Shown: positions 33,676 to 59,087 of the stretch, piece after piece
Layout: every line of letters starts with the position of its first letter
Position numbering within the stretch: the first letter of the stretch is position 1
DNA from: Chaenocephalus aceratus
Taxonomy: Eukaryota; Chordata; Actinopteri; Perciformes; Channichthyidae
NCBI GenBank assembly: GCA_023974075.1
Contig: CM043793.1
Span: forward strand, 2,454,501 to 2,518,500
Direction: 5' to 3'
Length of the DNA: 64,000 nucleotides
Notes under the pieces: model-generated
Told to the model about the DNA's origin: nothing
Databases searched by the model: none
The model's input: the letters and a program-made list of their open reading frames with translations, nothing else
Made by a program: the position numbers and the translations under genes

Positions 33676-34205
33676 CAGAGGTGAGAGAAGTACTCAGATC
33701 TTGTACTTGAGTGAAAGTAGAGTGTAGGAATACTCTGTTACGTAAGTAAAAGTCCTGCATTGTTACATGTTACTCATGGAAAAGTACAAAAGAACTCGCA
33801 TCAAAATATAGTGAAAGACAGTAAAAGTAGTCGTTGTGCAGATTGGTCCATTTCAGAATAATATATATGATATGTTTCATAATGACTGATCATTAAAGTG
33901 TTCTCAAAGCTGGTAAAGGTGCAGCTAGTCTGAAGTACTTTGTAGACTGCAGGGTAGCTGGTGGATTTACTCCAGGTGGAACTAAAGTCTGATTCAACAC
34001 TTGGTTAGATTTCACATCATTCATCAACATCTGTAAAGTAACTGAAGGTTTTAAATAAATGTAGTGGAATAAAAGTACACCATTTACCTCTGAATTGTAG
34101 TGGAGTAGAAATACAAAGTAAACTAACATGGAAATACTGAAGTAAAGTATTTCAAAATTGTTCTTAAGTACTTGAATACATTTACTTAGTTACTTTACAC
34201 CTCTG
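33676..34205. mobile_element. hAT-type MITE just downstream of the NUDT18 stop
   Basis: The inverted ends are CAGAGGTGAGAGAAGTACTC and ...TTACTTTACACCTCTG, with extended subterminal similarity (AAGTACTTGA and ACTTAAGTA-type motifs). Flanking 8-mers gatataac and ggtagaac match at 6 of 8. It lies 12 bp beyond the NUDT18 stop codon and therefore forms most of the immediate 3' UTR or 3' flank. Confidence 0.78.
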
Positions 34206-34217
34206 GGTAGAACGTGC

Positions 34218-47523
<13,306 letters not shown>

Positions 47524-48389
47524 CACCTCCAGGTCTGCACACACAGGAAATACATCACAAAACAGACATCATTAGTTTTAGCACACATTGTGATCTCAAA
47601 GTGGTTTACTACAGTGAAGTAACAGAGTATTTATTGTAAACTTAGTATTAGAACAAAACAAAAAGAAGATAAGTCATTTGCAGCAGAGAAGAACAAATCA
47701 TGCCATTGTTGTTGGTACTACTTTATAATACTAAAGTTTTGATAACTACTTTTTTATTACACAATCATTTTTAACAGCCTGATTTTTATTTATTTGTTGG
47801 TATTTGCTAGAGTTTATCATTTACAGATTGTTGTTTTTTTAGCTTGTAGTTAGTTAGAGTGAGTTAGTGTAGTCGGTTAGAGAGGGGGGGGGCATATCAA
47901 ATCCTTAATAGGCTATATATATATAGTTTGTTTTAATATTATATTGATAAAAATGGTGATGCAGTGCATTTTCTAGGGTGGGGATTCTCAGATCAAATAA
48001 TCAGACAGGATATTCCAGAAATCCAGGCATATCGTGGCAAAACCATCTGAAGCGTGGATGTTGGTAATTGATACAAATGATAATTATTTAACCTATAAAA
48101 TATGATACTGCCAACATATTACCACACAAATTAACAGAGACGTGATGTCTTCTAATGCCTTAATACCAAATATATTTAGTATGACATGGAAAAACATTAG
48201 AAGATCATCTCAGGCCGAGAATTCTGAAATTGTTTTGCTATTTCTACTTGAAAAATGACTGAAACAGTTGATCTAATTATCGTGTCAGCTCTGAAATTTG
48301 GTAAGCACATTGACACACACATAGATTTGTCTCATAAATATTTGTGTGGACATAAAAATAATTTGTGTGTAAATATGTGATTTGTAAAT

Positions 48390-48475
48390 GTATGGGATTA
48401 GTTTTGTTTTATAAAGATAAAGCAACACTTTCTCAGAATCAAGCTAAACTTTATGAAACAAAACTAATCCCATAC
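48390..48475. repeat. Hairpin with 27-bp arms
   Basis: gtatgggattagttttgttt... (48,390-48,416) is inverted at 48,449-48,475 with a single mismatch that would be a G-U pair in RNA. The loop is about 32 nt. It lies 5' of NUDT18 and is non-coding; the surrounding 47,545-48,560 stretch shows no other gene feature. Confidence 0.7.
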
Positions 48476-48559
48476 AATGAGTTATTATTGGTTTATAAGC
48501 TAAACTATTTAGCGGACGCTGACAGAAGCTAAATTAGCTTAATGTCGTTAGGAAATCAG

Positions 48560-49180
48560 TTGTTTACAAAGACTTCCCAACCGGAAATAATATGTATCAC
48601 TAGACTGAGAAGAATGTACAGAATTAAAAGCACAAACCTTTTAAATTTGACGACCGTGTAAAGTTGACATGCAGAGATTCAATGCTGCCTGCTGCTGCTC
48701 TGTTTTGATATTCGACACCGCAATCCAAATAGGAAATGCACATACTTTTCCGGCTCTCCGTTTTTCGAGATAAAAGCTGTCCTAAAAATGTATTAGAATA
48801 AAGGCTATTAAGTTACTTAATTTAGACCCTGGTTTTCACCACTGGTTGCTGGTACAGGTTACAACTATTTTCATATACGCTATATGGCAATCCATATTTC
48901 CAACAATGCAAAATGTAACGTTTTTTCAGGCTCCTTATTAATAATCAGTATTTTATTGTGAAATCGATTACAGGAAGTTAAAGGTTCTGTAGTCTTCTGG
49001 CTTCACAGTGGTTTTGTAACGTGTAAGGTCACACAGAGGCGCTTTACAACCGCTTACCCAGATTAAAATGACGTGCAAGTTATACTTTTATATTTTATTT
49101 GATTAACTAGCGTAATTATTTATTGACGGAACTTGTTCAACCAACGTAAACAAGTAAACAGTTGGCTGTTTGAAACAGGT
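48560..49180. promoter_or_regulatory. Probable bidirectional promoter of NUDT18 and SDHAF1
   Basis: The two genes are transcribed divergently from this stretch. ETS/GABP-type CCGGAA sites occur on both strands (accggaaat near 48,580 and ttttccgg near 48,746). A strong donor, GAAACAG|GTAAGC at 49,178/49,179, would end a non-coding first exon of SDHAF1, and a weaker minus-strand donor AAAAG|GTTTGT lies near 48,638 for NUDT18. No TATA box stands out. Start sites are inferred only. Confidence 0.5.
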
Positions 49181-50286
49181 AAGCTAACCTGCTAAGCTAT
49201 GTGACTGTGTTATCTCCGAGTTTAACTAACATTAACATTAGCTGTAACACTTCCTGGAATTTACATTTAAATGTCTTTAGGGCTGAAGGAGAGAGTGATA
49301 TTGCAGTCCTTATTTAATTACATTTCGAATGATCTGTATAGATCAATTGCACAATGCACCAGGTCATAAAACTATTTGGTCCTTGAAAATCATTAGAGTT
49401 AATACTAAGATTGGGAAATTGGCTCTTAAATACTAGGCTACAGAAGTGGGACAATCTGAAGAAGCTTGTAAATGTAGACACGCTGATTCCTTTGTTCAAT
49501 TGTAATCACTTTAGGACAGACAGTGAAGCATTGTGCATGCATGTTTGCTTTGAATTAAAGTTGTCCTTGTGATGATGTCTTTCGCCTGTCAGTTGTGCAA
49601 TGTGTAGTAAGTGTCTAGTTACTTTTTACATATACAAACATGGGATGTGCTTCTATGATATGACACAGTACTGTACCAATATACAAAAATGCAACCCAGT
49701 ATTTCAAACAGTATCTACAATAGTCTCCACATTAACAAACTAAAACATTAAGTGCCATGTACATGTTCCTGAGGAAAACGGATAGTATACAAATACAATA
49801 TTGTGAAAAGAGCCATTGTGCATATTGAGTTCTTTTAATTCTGATTAGCTGATATTAATTATGTCCTTCTATTGAAGTAACATTTTGCAGTCATGCATTT
49901 TACTTGTAATGGAGTAGTTTAAAACCATAGTAAATTATATAAGTAAAGGATCTCAGTACTTCTTCCACTTCTGCTTGTCCTGTCTTTTTATTCTCATCAT
50001 CCTAACTCAGTGTGTTTTATTCCTACAGTCACTTCAGATCCCAGACAACTTCTCAGCCAATCAGATCCTGCGTGGACCCAGTCTCCTCAGAGACACCTCT
50101 ATAGGATCAACTGAAGAGAACTCACCGGAAAGTAAACTAAGTGGAGTGTCAGGGGCCCTGAGTGTTTTGTCGTGTAGCTTTAGCTTTACACTCTTGACAC
50201 ATTCAGGTTCAACATCACGTGAGAAGCATCTGGTGTAACCGCAGCTGTGGACTTGGTTTGTGATCTTTGGTGAGTGAGTTTGTCTG

Positions 50287-50535
50287 ATGGCGAGGCAGAG
50301 TAAGCTGCAGAAGCAGATCCTGACTCTGTACCGGCAGTTCCTGCGGGCCGGACAAGACAAACCAGGCTTCATCCCCCGAATCCGTGACGACTTCAGACAG
50401 AACGCTGGCATCAAGAAGACGGACGTGATGCACATCGAGTACCTGTACCGACGAGGGCAGAGGCAGCTGGAGCAGCTGAGGGACGTCAACACCAAACAGT
50501 TGGGCTCCTTCGCCAAACCTGCAGAAAAGAGCTGA
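50287..50535 (+). CDS. sdhaf1: SDHAF1, succinate dehydrogenase assembly factor 1
   Basis: An 82-aa LYR-motif protein of the mitochondrial matrix that helps deliver iron-sulfur clusters to SDHB during complex II assembly. The N-terminus MARQSKLQKQILTLYRQFLR carries LYR at residues 14-16; the second motif, IEYLYRRGQRQLEQL, keeps Arg55 and Gly57, the positions altered in human SDHAF1-linked leukoencephalopathy. It is shorter than human (115 aa) because the disordered C-terminal tail is absent. The CDS is a single exon; the cDNA probably has a non-coding exon ending at 49,178 spliced to 50,029 (acceptor tattcctacag). An AATAAA at 50,736 is a likely polyadenylation signal. It is divergent from NUDT18. 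Confidence 0.95.
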   Translation: MARQSKLQKQILTLYRQFLRAGQDKPGFIPRIRDDFRQNAGIKKTDVMHIEYLYRRGQRQLEQLRDVNTKQLGSFAKPAEKS

Positions 50536-50735
50536 CCTCTGACCTGTACGGCATCATGTGACCATGAACGACACTAACAAATGCCTCTCAAAGACTTACG
50601 ACCAAACTGTCACCCGTGTTGCTCTGTATCCAGTTGGGAAAGAAACATGATTTTGGAGTTTAAAATCCAAATGAACGTTCTCTGATTGTTTAGACGCATT
50701 AAATTAAAAATATACTTCATTTGAGCTCTCATGAT

Positions 50736-50741
50736 AATAAA
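50736..50741 (+). terminator. Polyadenylation signal of SDHAF1
   Basis: AATAAA lies about 200 bp after the SDHAF1 stop, in 'gataataaagttcg', with no competing canonical signal closer. ATTAAA at about 50,699 is an alternative. Confidence 0.6.
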
Positions 50742-50759
50742 GTTCGCTTTGAAGAGATA

Positions 50760-52130
50760 AAGGTTATTACTGCAGTTTGTATCACTGTACATGGAGCCAT
50801 CAACATTTTAATAAGTTCTCAAATGACAGACTCCACTTTTGTTCATGGTCATCAGCTCTGTGAGGCTATACTTGGACAGTCGAGCTTATTGCTGCTCACT
50901 AAATACTATGTTCACAATAACTAGGCTAACATACTGATATTTAGAAAATAGTGCTGACAGTCATAGTTCAGCTAAATATCAGCAAACATAAATAGGCTGA
51001 GGCTGATTGGAATGTCATTCATTTAGATATTAGGCCATAATCATAAAGAAGATGAAGATGAATGTCTGTTCAATGGTTCATGGAATTCCTTCAAATAACA
51101 GATATAGGTCATGCTGGGAGAGTACACTTTATGCTATATTTAAGCATGTATATTGTTTATAAAATATGATGCATTGCTGTATAGATTAAACAATTCAACA
51201 GTTTATAAGTAGTTAAAATTAGCATATGAGTGGATACATTCAAACATTAAGTAAAGGAAAATATACATCAGAAAACATGTAAAAAGAAAATAATACATTT
51301 GGGAATAATTAAGCATTTATAAGTAATCAGTCTAATAAATATGTTATCTATTCATTTTTCTATTTCTTTGAACATTTAGTAATTTTCAAATTAACCTCAA
51401 CATTTATTTAATGATTGAACACACCAAGGAGAGACCGTTCTTAACTGTCTAACATTTATGTAAACCTTTAGATAATTTAAGTTTGCTTATCATTTTATTT
51501 GAGTTTGCCTTATTTAATTTGATGTGATTTTGACTATTGTAAAGGCCACTATTTTGTTGGGTGTGTGTTGTAACAACCTTAATTGAATGAAACACACCAG
51601 CCATGGACATCAAGTCGGCCTGACGAGTCACAACAACACTAAGAGCGAGAGAAATAACTTGAAAGATAACGTATTGGAAATGTCAATATCTACAAGACTG
51701 AAGCTGTGACGAGTAGTATAACAGTTATATTAGCATTAGCATTACATGTTGTCTGTTAATAATAAATGACTGCAGTGAGACCTTGAATGTAGCAGGATAT
51801 ATCCTATAGCTCATTATCACTTTTTTCTGAAGTGAAACACTCCTTTCACCTCTGCTCTTACAGAAGTAGAGAATATAGTATTTGTCATATTTTATTTTAC
51901 TGTACTCAGTTTCTTACATATGTATATGTTGTGTTAATATTGCCTTTATTTTGAATATGTTACAATAGACTTTGAAATAGTTTTTAAAAATAGCTTTTAT
52001 AATAGTATTCTTTTTTTGTTTTGCTTTCTTAAACTAAAAGGAACCAAAAAGTATTCTTCTTTCTGTGTCTGTGTACTTGGTAATCAACCCGATTCTGATT
52101 GTGACCACTGAGAGGCAGCATGGAGTCTGA
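50760..52130. other. Intergenic, nothing recognised
   Basis: AT-rich sequence between SDHAF1 and the next gene with no domain-bearing ORF, no clear TIR element and no RNA gene that I can see. The last part (52,090-52,200) with 'caacgaagaagaagaggaag' looks like a promoter or 5' UTR for the gene starting at 52,359. Confidence 0.5.
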
Positions 52131-52358
52131 GTCAGACTGACACCAACGAAGAAGAAGAGGAAGCAATGTAAACAGGAAGAGAGACATTTCTCATCCCACC
52201 CTATATTTTAGTCGACAGAATCATTTCTTATCGGTATAATTTTGTGAAAATAGCTAATTTAACTTATTTGATCGGTAACAGAGGAAGTTGTAGGATTATT
52301 ATTCATCAAAACTGTCAGCTGTTTGGTGTTTTTTACTTTTATATTCAGCTTTTTCGTC

Positions 52359-55300
52359 ATGGCGAATTCAGGGGGAGCAATGTCAAACGCTCAGTTATTT
52401 CAGCAGGTGAGAAAAAATACACACATCTGTTTATGTTGCTAAATTCAGTTTACTCATCCCTGACAGGCTTGGGGAGTAACGGATTACATGTAACGTGATT
52501 ACATAATTAGGATACACTTTTTTTTTTACTTCATTCGATTGCGATTACATAAAATAAATGTGTTTAGATTACTGTTACATTTGATAATATCGGTATTACC
52601 AGCAAGACAGTGTTACAACACATTTTGAATTAAAAATCGATATATTATAGGTAGACGTACCGAATGAATGTTCTTTATGGGTTATATTTAGGCTACTTTA
52701 ATTGTTGTATGCAGTAGGTGGCCATGATTTGGTCAGTTCGCTAATTTCATAATGTATCTATCTATGCAACACAATACAAAGATATCTCTGACATAACCAT
52801 GGGCGTAGGAAACATTCTGAATGTGGGGGGGACCTTTTTAAAGGGGGGTGTGGGGGTCCTGTATTCTGGTGCATTTTAACAGGTGGTTTGATACTTTTAT
52901 GTGGCTATACTAGCATGAAGAAAATGATGGGTACATTTAGTAATTTCATCCAGTAGTAAAGAAAGGAAACATACTTTGCCTGAGATCGCATGCTGTGGTT
53001 TTATTAAATGTGCCAAGTGCTAGGACTGTCTTAGGGAAGACAGCTTTTAGACGTGCAGCTCCACTAACTTGGAACAGTCTGCAAAAAGAATGGGAAATTA
53101 CCAAGCTAGTACCACTACATGTCTTTAAAGCTCGGTTGGATGCTACACAGTCAGATGCTGTTGGTTCCTGTACATGTGGTTAGATATGTACATTGTAATC
53201 CCTGTACATGTTGCTGTATGATGTCCTTTTATTGTTCTGTTGTTTATGTTTTTATGTCTTCTTGTGGAACCTACTGCTGCAGGTCTCCCTTGAAAAAGAG
53301 ATCATTGATCTCAATGGGATTTTACCTGGATAAATAAAGGTTTTGAATTGGATTATTAATTCAGAGCCGTCTTTGAATTAATAAAAAGCAGTTTAAATGC
53401 CAATTTTTTGTACATTTATATACAACAATAAATATTTGTGAGTGCATTGAGAGATATTGTTGTGGGAAGTCATTTATATATAAATCGCAAAATACATTTG
53501 TGAATCCTTCTGTGAGCATTTATTAATATTGGGACTGATCAGAATCCATACAGATGTTAAGTTCACCTAGGAATGGTATCATTGACTTAAATGTTCAAAT
53601 AAATGTTGCTCTTCTGTCTATATTAGTCATATGATGCCCCTTGACTGAAATGTTTCCTGTTCAATATCCCACTGATTTCCTTAACATTCTGGGATGAGAG
53701 TCCACATCACAATTTACTCTAAACTGTCATATCCCTTTCATCACTCACCTCAGCAACGGACCTCTCTCCACTGTCCCTGTGTTCTGCCTCTGACTCACTC
53801 TCAAGCGCCTAGGTGTCAAGAGAGGTGGTGAAGTGATCATTATGTATTGAGCAGTATACTCTTTCACATTGAATCATAACAAGTCATACTGAATGTAAAT
53901 ACAACTGACTCTAAAGTAAGTCCCAGTCTGTGACATTGGACATTTTGAAGACTCAAAGTCCCAAGCAGTAGAATATTAGCTAGTCTATGTAATGTGCACA
54001 GAAAATAAACAGTTAACTGAATACTGGGATGGAAATGGCCTATAAGCACTCAGTAAAACATAAACACACACAAAAAGCTTCTGAATGATAAAGTATAATT
54101 AAAACATAATGCACATTACCATTTTGAGAGAGAGTACCGAAGTTAAAGAACTCAGAAAATAATCTCTTATCGAACTGAGGCTCCAGTAAAACACACTGAC
54201 TGCGTCTCTACATGGACATCATGGTGTTTACATGAGCACAGAGAGATCGGGTTATTCATGTTCCCTGTGTACATGATAAATACTAGTAACCTGGCATTTC
54301 CATGCCTTTTCTCATCTAAACTATTCAGTATGTGTATCTCTCTATCATGACATAAAGACGAAACTCCTCTCCAGAAGTGAGACGCTTTTGCCGCCGCCGC
54401 CATCACTGTTAACTGATTAACTGCTGCCAGCTGAAGACTTACTTTCCTATTCTTTGAAAAAAAATGTCTTATGTCCATGTTGTCTGGGGGAGAAAACATA
54501 TCAAACCAAGAGATCGTCAGCTTTGATTTTCGCTGTATTAACAATGTCCTGAACACTTGGTGTGTGTGCCTTACCTCCGCTACCGGCATCGCTTCATACA
54601 ACAGATCTGAGCTGTCCAACTATGACAACAGTCCTTGAATATGCGCGCTATGGGAGAATCTGCCTTGGTACAAAGTAGCAGTGAAAACATGCTACGGAGT
54701 TTCATTGATTTGGGCATTCTCTCAATAAGCAAGTGGAATGGATTTGATAGTGAAGCACTGACACAGCGCTCTGCAGAGTGCGGCGAGTGGAGAAACCGAT
54801 TCACGGACTTTCCACATGGTAAAAGTGGGGGGGTCTAAACTAATCATTTCAAAAAGTGGGGGGGGACTTGTCCCACCCCACTTTAACCTTTGTGTGCTGT
54901 TTGGGTCTGTGGGACCCGTTTTCAGTGTTTACTAAAATAAAATATATGCAATTTAATTATTTTAACCAGCTTTATTTGGTGGTGGACGTCACATCCTCAG
55001 GGTCCGGGGGCATGCACCCCCAGGAAGATTTTTTTTTAAATGTTTAGTTAAATGTATCAATCTGGTGCACTTTGAGTTAGGGCTGCTCAATTAAATCGTA
55101 TTTTAATCGCAATTACGATTTTGGCTTGCAACGATTATGAAAACAATTTCGAAATAAAACTATTTTATTTTTTTTAAATAGGTTTTTCAGTTGAATTATA
55201 CTTAAAGTTCAGGGTAATCAACTGTTAAAAACATACTTTTCAAATGATTTTCTTCAATAAATTGATGTTTTCAAAGTAAATGTTTAATCGTTTTTTAAAA

Positions 55301-57284
55301 TCGTGATATCAATTATTGACCCAAATAATCGAGATTATGATTTTTGGCATAATCGAGCAGCCCTACTTTGAGCCCAACATGAATTTATGGATACAGCTCT
55401 CAACACTCAGATGAAAGGGAGCTGTATACTTTTCAATAATCCAAACATCTTTAGAATATGATCACAACAAATCATTTAAACTTGTTTATTCTTATCTTAT
55501 GTTACCTAGTTAGCATTCTTTCTTTTTTTGTATGCATATTTGACTAATCCCTCCCCTTTTAAACTTTTTACTGTCCTATAGTACACATTGGAATGATTTC
55601 TTACTTTATTTTTTACAACTTTATTAAATAGATAAAGGTGTGCTCTCTCTCTTGCTCTCTCGCTCCACATTGCTTTTCTTCCCGACTGACACTTTCTACC
55701 TCTACCCCAGTATAATTCAGTAAATCGTGTACTTTTACTCCACTACACTTATTTATAATTATATTATCTTTAGTTGCTTTGCAGATCTGGATTAATGATG
55801 TGAAATATAATCAACACTTTTTCATGCAGGGCCTGGTTAGGGACTAGGATTCACCTGGAGGAAGACAATCAGGGGTAGAGGGGAGAGAGACACAGCACAC
55901 GACACGAAGCACCCATAATGATCAAATGTCTCCCTCCTTTCTGCAGATGGCTCTACTGCGCTGGCTTTCCTCTCAGACGGACGAGGACCGGACTTTTTTG
56001 GCGGCAGTGACGGGTGTCCAGGTCGGCAGAGAGCTGCTGAATCGGTTCACCGGCCAGGACAAAGTGGACGCTTATAAGGTACCTGCCTGCTGCCTGCAGG
56101 GGGCTCCGTCTCTGGATCAAATTCAGACACAGTGTAGCTCTCTTCACGACACAGACACAGGTCGGTTTAATCTTGGCGTTTATTCTTGTAGCCTCCCTTG
56201 TTCCGTTACGCTGTGAGAACTACAACAACGAACAACATACTGTATATGCATAGCCAAACACATTAGCACAGTGTAGTGCTACACATACAAATATATGAAT
56301 GAAAATAGGACATGGCGCCCACATGAAAACATGAAACAAATACCTTGTTGGCCACTTGTCGTGAAAGGTTATTTGAATCTTTAAGGTTCCTTTTCTGCTG
56401 ATAACTTTATGTCACAGACTGCAGCAGAGCTTCAATGAAGACGTCAACCCTGTTGAGTTGCCCAGTGCGTCAAAACAATATGCAGTACCAGTACATGAGC
56501 AAACATTAGGCACAAGAAACAACAAACACTTATGGTCACAACACATTAGTAGTTCTCTGTCTGCTTATTGGTGTAACAACATACAACAAGACTGTATTAA
56601 ATCATGCCATATTTTAACGATTTTAATATTACATTAAAAAAGTCTTTATTTATTGAATTTAACTATGAAATGAATTATGTTATTCTTTTTAAATAAGGCA
56701 ACTTTGTTACGTCATTTACACACAGTCACACACATACCCCATTTTAGATCTGTGCCAGGGCTTCTTTGGTTTGCAGCAGGTTCAACTTGCGAACCACTTA
56801 CTAACCAGTTTGTAAAAGTGAAGAAAATCCTAACGTTAGATGTTTTTTGTTGTTTGACCTGCTTTACATGACACAGCAGCTTTTAGGCACGATACAACAT
56901 ATGTGTTGCTAACATAGCGCTGCTCTTATCTGTATAATGCCACTATGGTTCAGCTTTAGCAGAGTGATAGCCGATGCAGCTCATGGTCCACCGGCGGGAA
57001 GTCGGTAATTCACTGTCGGACTGTCACTCCAGTAGCGCCTGGATATGCATATTTCCCCATAAACACACATTTTGAAGTGAAACATCTGAAGGGCTCTTTC
57101 CACTTCATCATGAGGCTCATTGTGTGTTTGTGTGTTTCCTCAGAGAGAGTGCATCCTCAGCATCTCAGAGTTCCTCCAGCAGAACCCGCAGGCCTCGCAG
57201 GCCGACATCAACACCGAAGTGGAGAAAAGAGTTCTGGTTTTCGCCACCCAAGTCAAAGCTCTGGAGAATGCTCCCATATTCTGA
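52359..57284 (+). CDS. Unrecognised small gene, 106 aa, three exons
   Basis: Exons 52,359-52,406, 55,947-56,078 and 57,144-57,284 join in phase 0 at GT-AG sites (CAG|GTGAGA, CTGCAG|ATG, AAG|GTACCT, CTCAG|AGA). The start lies in 'ttttcgtcatggcgaattc' (MANSGGAMSNAQLFQQ). Exon 2 gives MALLRWLSSQTDEDRTFLAA and LLNRFTGQDKVDAYK; exon 3 gives ECILSISEFLQQNPQASQAD and RVLVFATQVKALENAPIF. It looks soluble and helical, with no signal peptide, membrane span or zinc ligand. I do not recognise the family. Support comes from exact splice junctions, clean phases and normal coding composition between repeats. The stop overlaps a polyadenylation signal (TGAATAAA). Intron 1 (3.5 kb) holds several repeats. Confidence 0.8.
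52795..54880 (-). mobile_element. Degenerate hAT-like element (tentative)
   Basis: The left edge 'catgggcgtaggaaacattc' with a G run and the right edge 'agtgggggggggacttgtcc' look like inverted hAT-type ends. On the minus strand at 54,478 a short exon reads MDIRHFFSKNRK and ends at a GTAAGT donor, like the first exon of zinc-finger hAT transposases. No perfect duplication was found. A LINE tail (52,979-53,345) lies inside. It occupies intron 1 of the 106-aa gene. Confidence 0.4.
52979..53345 (+). mobile_element. 5'-truncated LINE, same family as 22.5-27.2 kb
   Basis: The sequence from 'cctgagatcgcatgctgtgg' to 'ggataaataaaggttttgaa' aligns with 26,880-27,225 with about one difference per ten bases. 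It encodes only the last residues of ORF2 (PSARTVLGKTAFRRAAPLTW) and the 3' UTR. Confidence 0.87.
54881..55688. repeat. Long repeat, copy A (inverted with respect to 61.1-62.3 kb)
   Basis: It starts 'ctttaacctttgtgtgctgt' and ends '...gcttttcttcccgact'. 61,113-62,272 is its reverse complement at high identity apart from a 350-bp insertion. Inside is a hAT MITE (55,078-55,365). No protein is encoded. It lies in intron 1 of the 106-aa gene. Confidence 0.87.
55078..55365. mobile_element. hAT-type MITE inside repeat A
   Basis: The ends are TAGGGCTGCTCAATTA and ...CATAATCGAGCAGCCCTA, flanked by ctttgagt and ctttgagc (7 of 8 identical). The same MITE at the same site is in repeat B, so it was part of the unit before it was duplicated. 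Confidence 0.85.
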
Positions 57285-57289
57285 ATAAA
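57284..57289 (+). terminator. Polyadenylation signal overlapping the stop codon
   Basis: AATAAA begins on the last base of the TGA stop (tcTGAATAAAc) of the 106-aa gene. If used, cleavage would give a 3' UTR of about 20-30 nt. Confidence 0.5.
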
Positions 57290-57455
57290 CCTCTCCATGT
57301 TTATTTCTGAAAGATGTGGAAACGTCGACATTGTGGACACAATTGATATCTTCGTAGCAGAAATGCTATGCTAATTGTTAAATAATCTGTTTCTGTTATA
57401 CATTATATTTGTGTAATTTTTTTGTTTATGTTTGTAACTTTTTAACCAATCGCCA

Positions 57456-57669
57456 CACTGGAAAAACTGAACCGTTGACTTTAACTAAATGTATCATGTC
57501 AACAGACTTCACATAACTGTATTAGGTTAGTTGAAAGCGATGATATTAAGTTTAAATACAAATATGTGGTTCAACTTAATATTATTGCTTTCAACTAAGC
57601 TAATACAGTTATGTGAAATGTGTGGACATGAAACATTTTATTAATGTCAACGGTTCAGTTTTTTCAGTG
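57456..57669. mobile_element. Palindromic MITE, complete copy
   Basis: CACTGGAAAAACTGAACCGT at the left faces ACGGTTCAGTTTTTTCAGTG at the right, and internal halves ('aactgtattaggttagttga' and 'tcaactaagctaatacagtt') also pair, so the entire 214 bp can fold into one hairpin. Three other copies are in the window. There is no clear target duplication. Confidence 0.8.
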
Positions 57670-59087
57670 CACTTTCCATCCAAAGAAGAAGCAGTGTGAC
57701 GGAGGGCCGGAGGTTTAAAGTGAATTTTATTAGAACATGCTTTTGACTTTCACCTTTGACCAATAACTGGAGAAGTGCAGGAGAATCAAACTCTGTGTTA
57801 TTGTCTTTAATCTGTGTGTTGATTTGAGCTTTAATGAAATGTTAAACTCACAGCTGTTGGAATGAACAAGGAGTGTTTATTAAATGTGAGTTGTGTTAAG
57901 AGAAACTGATCGATGCTTCCTGGTTCTTTGAGATGGCACATGGGGCTGACATTCCTCCTCAATCCCCCTTTGATTAGTCTACATAGAGTTCTTTCTGCAA
58001 ACTCACATTATGCTCAGGTGATTTGGAAAAATGCATCAATATATTCTCTCGACTGATAGGAAGACTTTTCTCTTTCTTCCCGGTTGTTATTTTACAACAT
58101 CACTTTAAGCTATCATTAAAAAAGTCAGTAAATGCTTCTTCTTTTTTTAAAAGACTACATTTACATAGTCAAACGGTCCTTTTGTTCAGCCTCACAATGC
58201 TATTGGGTAGTAAGTGTGTGTATAGGTCCCGCCCTCGGGAGCATACACTCACACAACTTCCAAATCTTCAAACAAGCAACATCTCTGTTTCATTGGACTG
58301 GATTTGTCAGATTCAAGTAAGTAAAATGCCTCAAATATTGTTGTGATTATTACAATGTCTAGAACATGTACATATGTAGTTATTGTGGAATACATTCATC
58401 AAATTAGATTTTGAGCGGCTTATGTCTTTGTTGCAATGTTACGTACCTGGGTCAGTGTGGTAGCAAAATAGCATGTGCACCTTACACATGAACCCTGCCC
58501 TTCTTATATGTTCACATGTGGAAATAAAACACTAATATAAATATAATGTCTTTGATTTGATTTATTTTAACTAAGTTCTAAATGTGTCCTCTGTTAAGAT
58601 GTTGAATTAAGACCAGAATTGAATAAAGGAATACATTATCTCTGATAGCAGTAGGCCTATGTGAAATTATATCTGTAGCAATATTTTAAACTCTACTTGA
58701 TTCTTATCAGTTAATTAGTTACACAAATACATTTAACTCTTCTCTGGTTCTGGCAGAAACAGTTATTTCTGAAATGTGTTGGGAAACTTGGATGTATCCC
58801 TTTTAGTATGATAATTAGCCTGTTATCATTAGCCAGACAGCATTGTGTGACTTGTTGAACTGGTTTATGGGTTGCCAACTTTGGGTACCTGGCTGGAGTG
58901 AGATTTTGATATCAATTAATTACACATATGCGCACTAAATGACTGCTATCGTGTCAGTAGCGGGACCTTAGCATAGGATGTATATACAATATATACAAAT
59001 ACACAATATTGGACAGGCTATAAAGGGCACAAAGTTTCATTCACTAATGAAAGTCAAACACATGTTTCCACTGTTTTATTGTCTGCA
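57670..59087. other. Possible 5' region of the piggyBac-like gene; otherwise no gene
   Basis: A TATA-like 'gtgtgtataggtcccgccc' near 58,215 is followed about 100 bp later by a GTAAGT donor (58,316). This could be a first exon spliced to the acceptor at 63,064. That is inference only. At about 58,795 the phrase 'cttttagtatgataattagc' is the first of several imperfect copies that recur at 62,733-62,950. Confidence 0.3.

Noticed and set aside
54167..54619. 150-codon minus-strand ORF as a cellular gene
   Set aside because: Only its MDIRHFFSKNRK part before a GTAAGT donor looks meaningful and it resembles a hAT transposase start; the rest is unremarkable.
55926..56216. Single-exon gene starting at the Met at 55,947
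   Set aside because: That Met follows a strong acceptor (tttctgcag), and a good upstream exon with matching phase and a GT donor exists at 52,359-52,406. The read-through past 56,078 runs into intron.
57077..57310. 77-codon ORF over exon 3 of the small gene
   Set aside because: It is in the wrong frame; the spliced frame ends at the TGA at 57,282 and joins exon 2 exactly.
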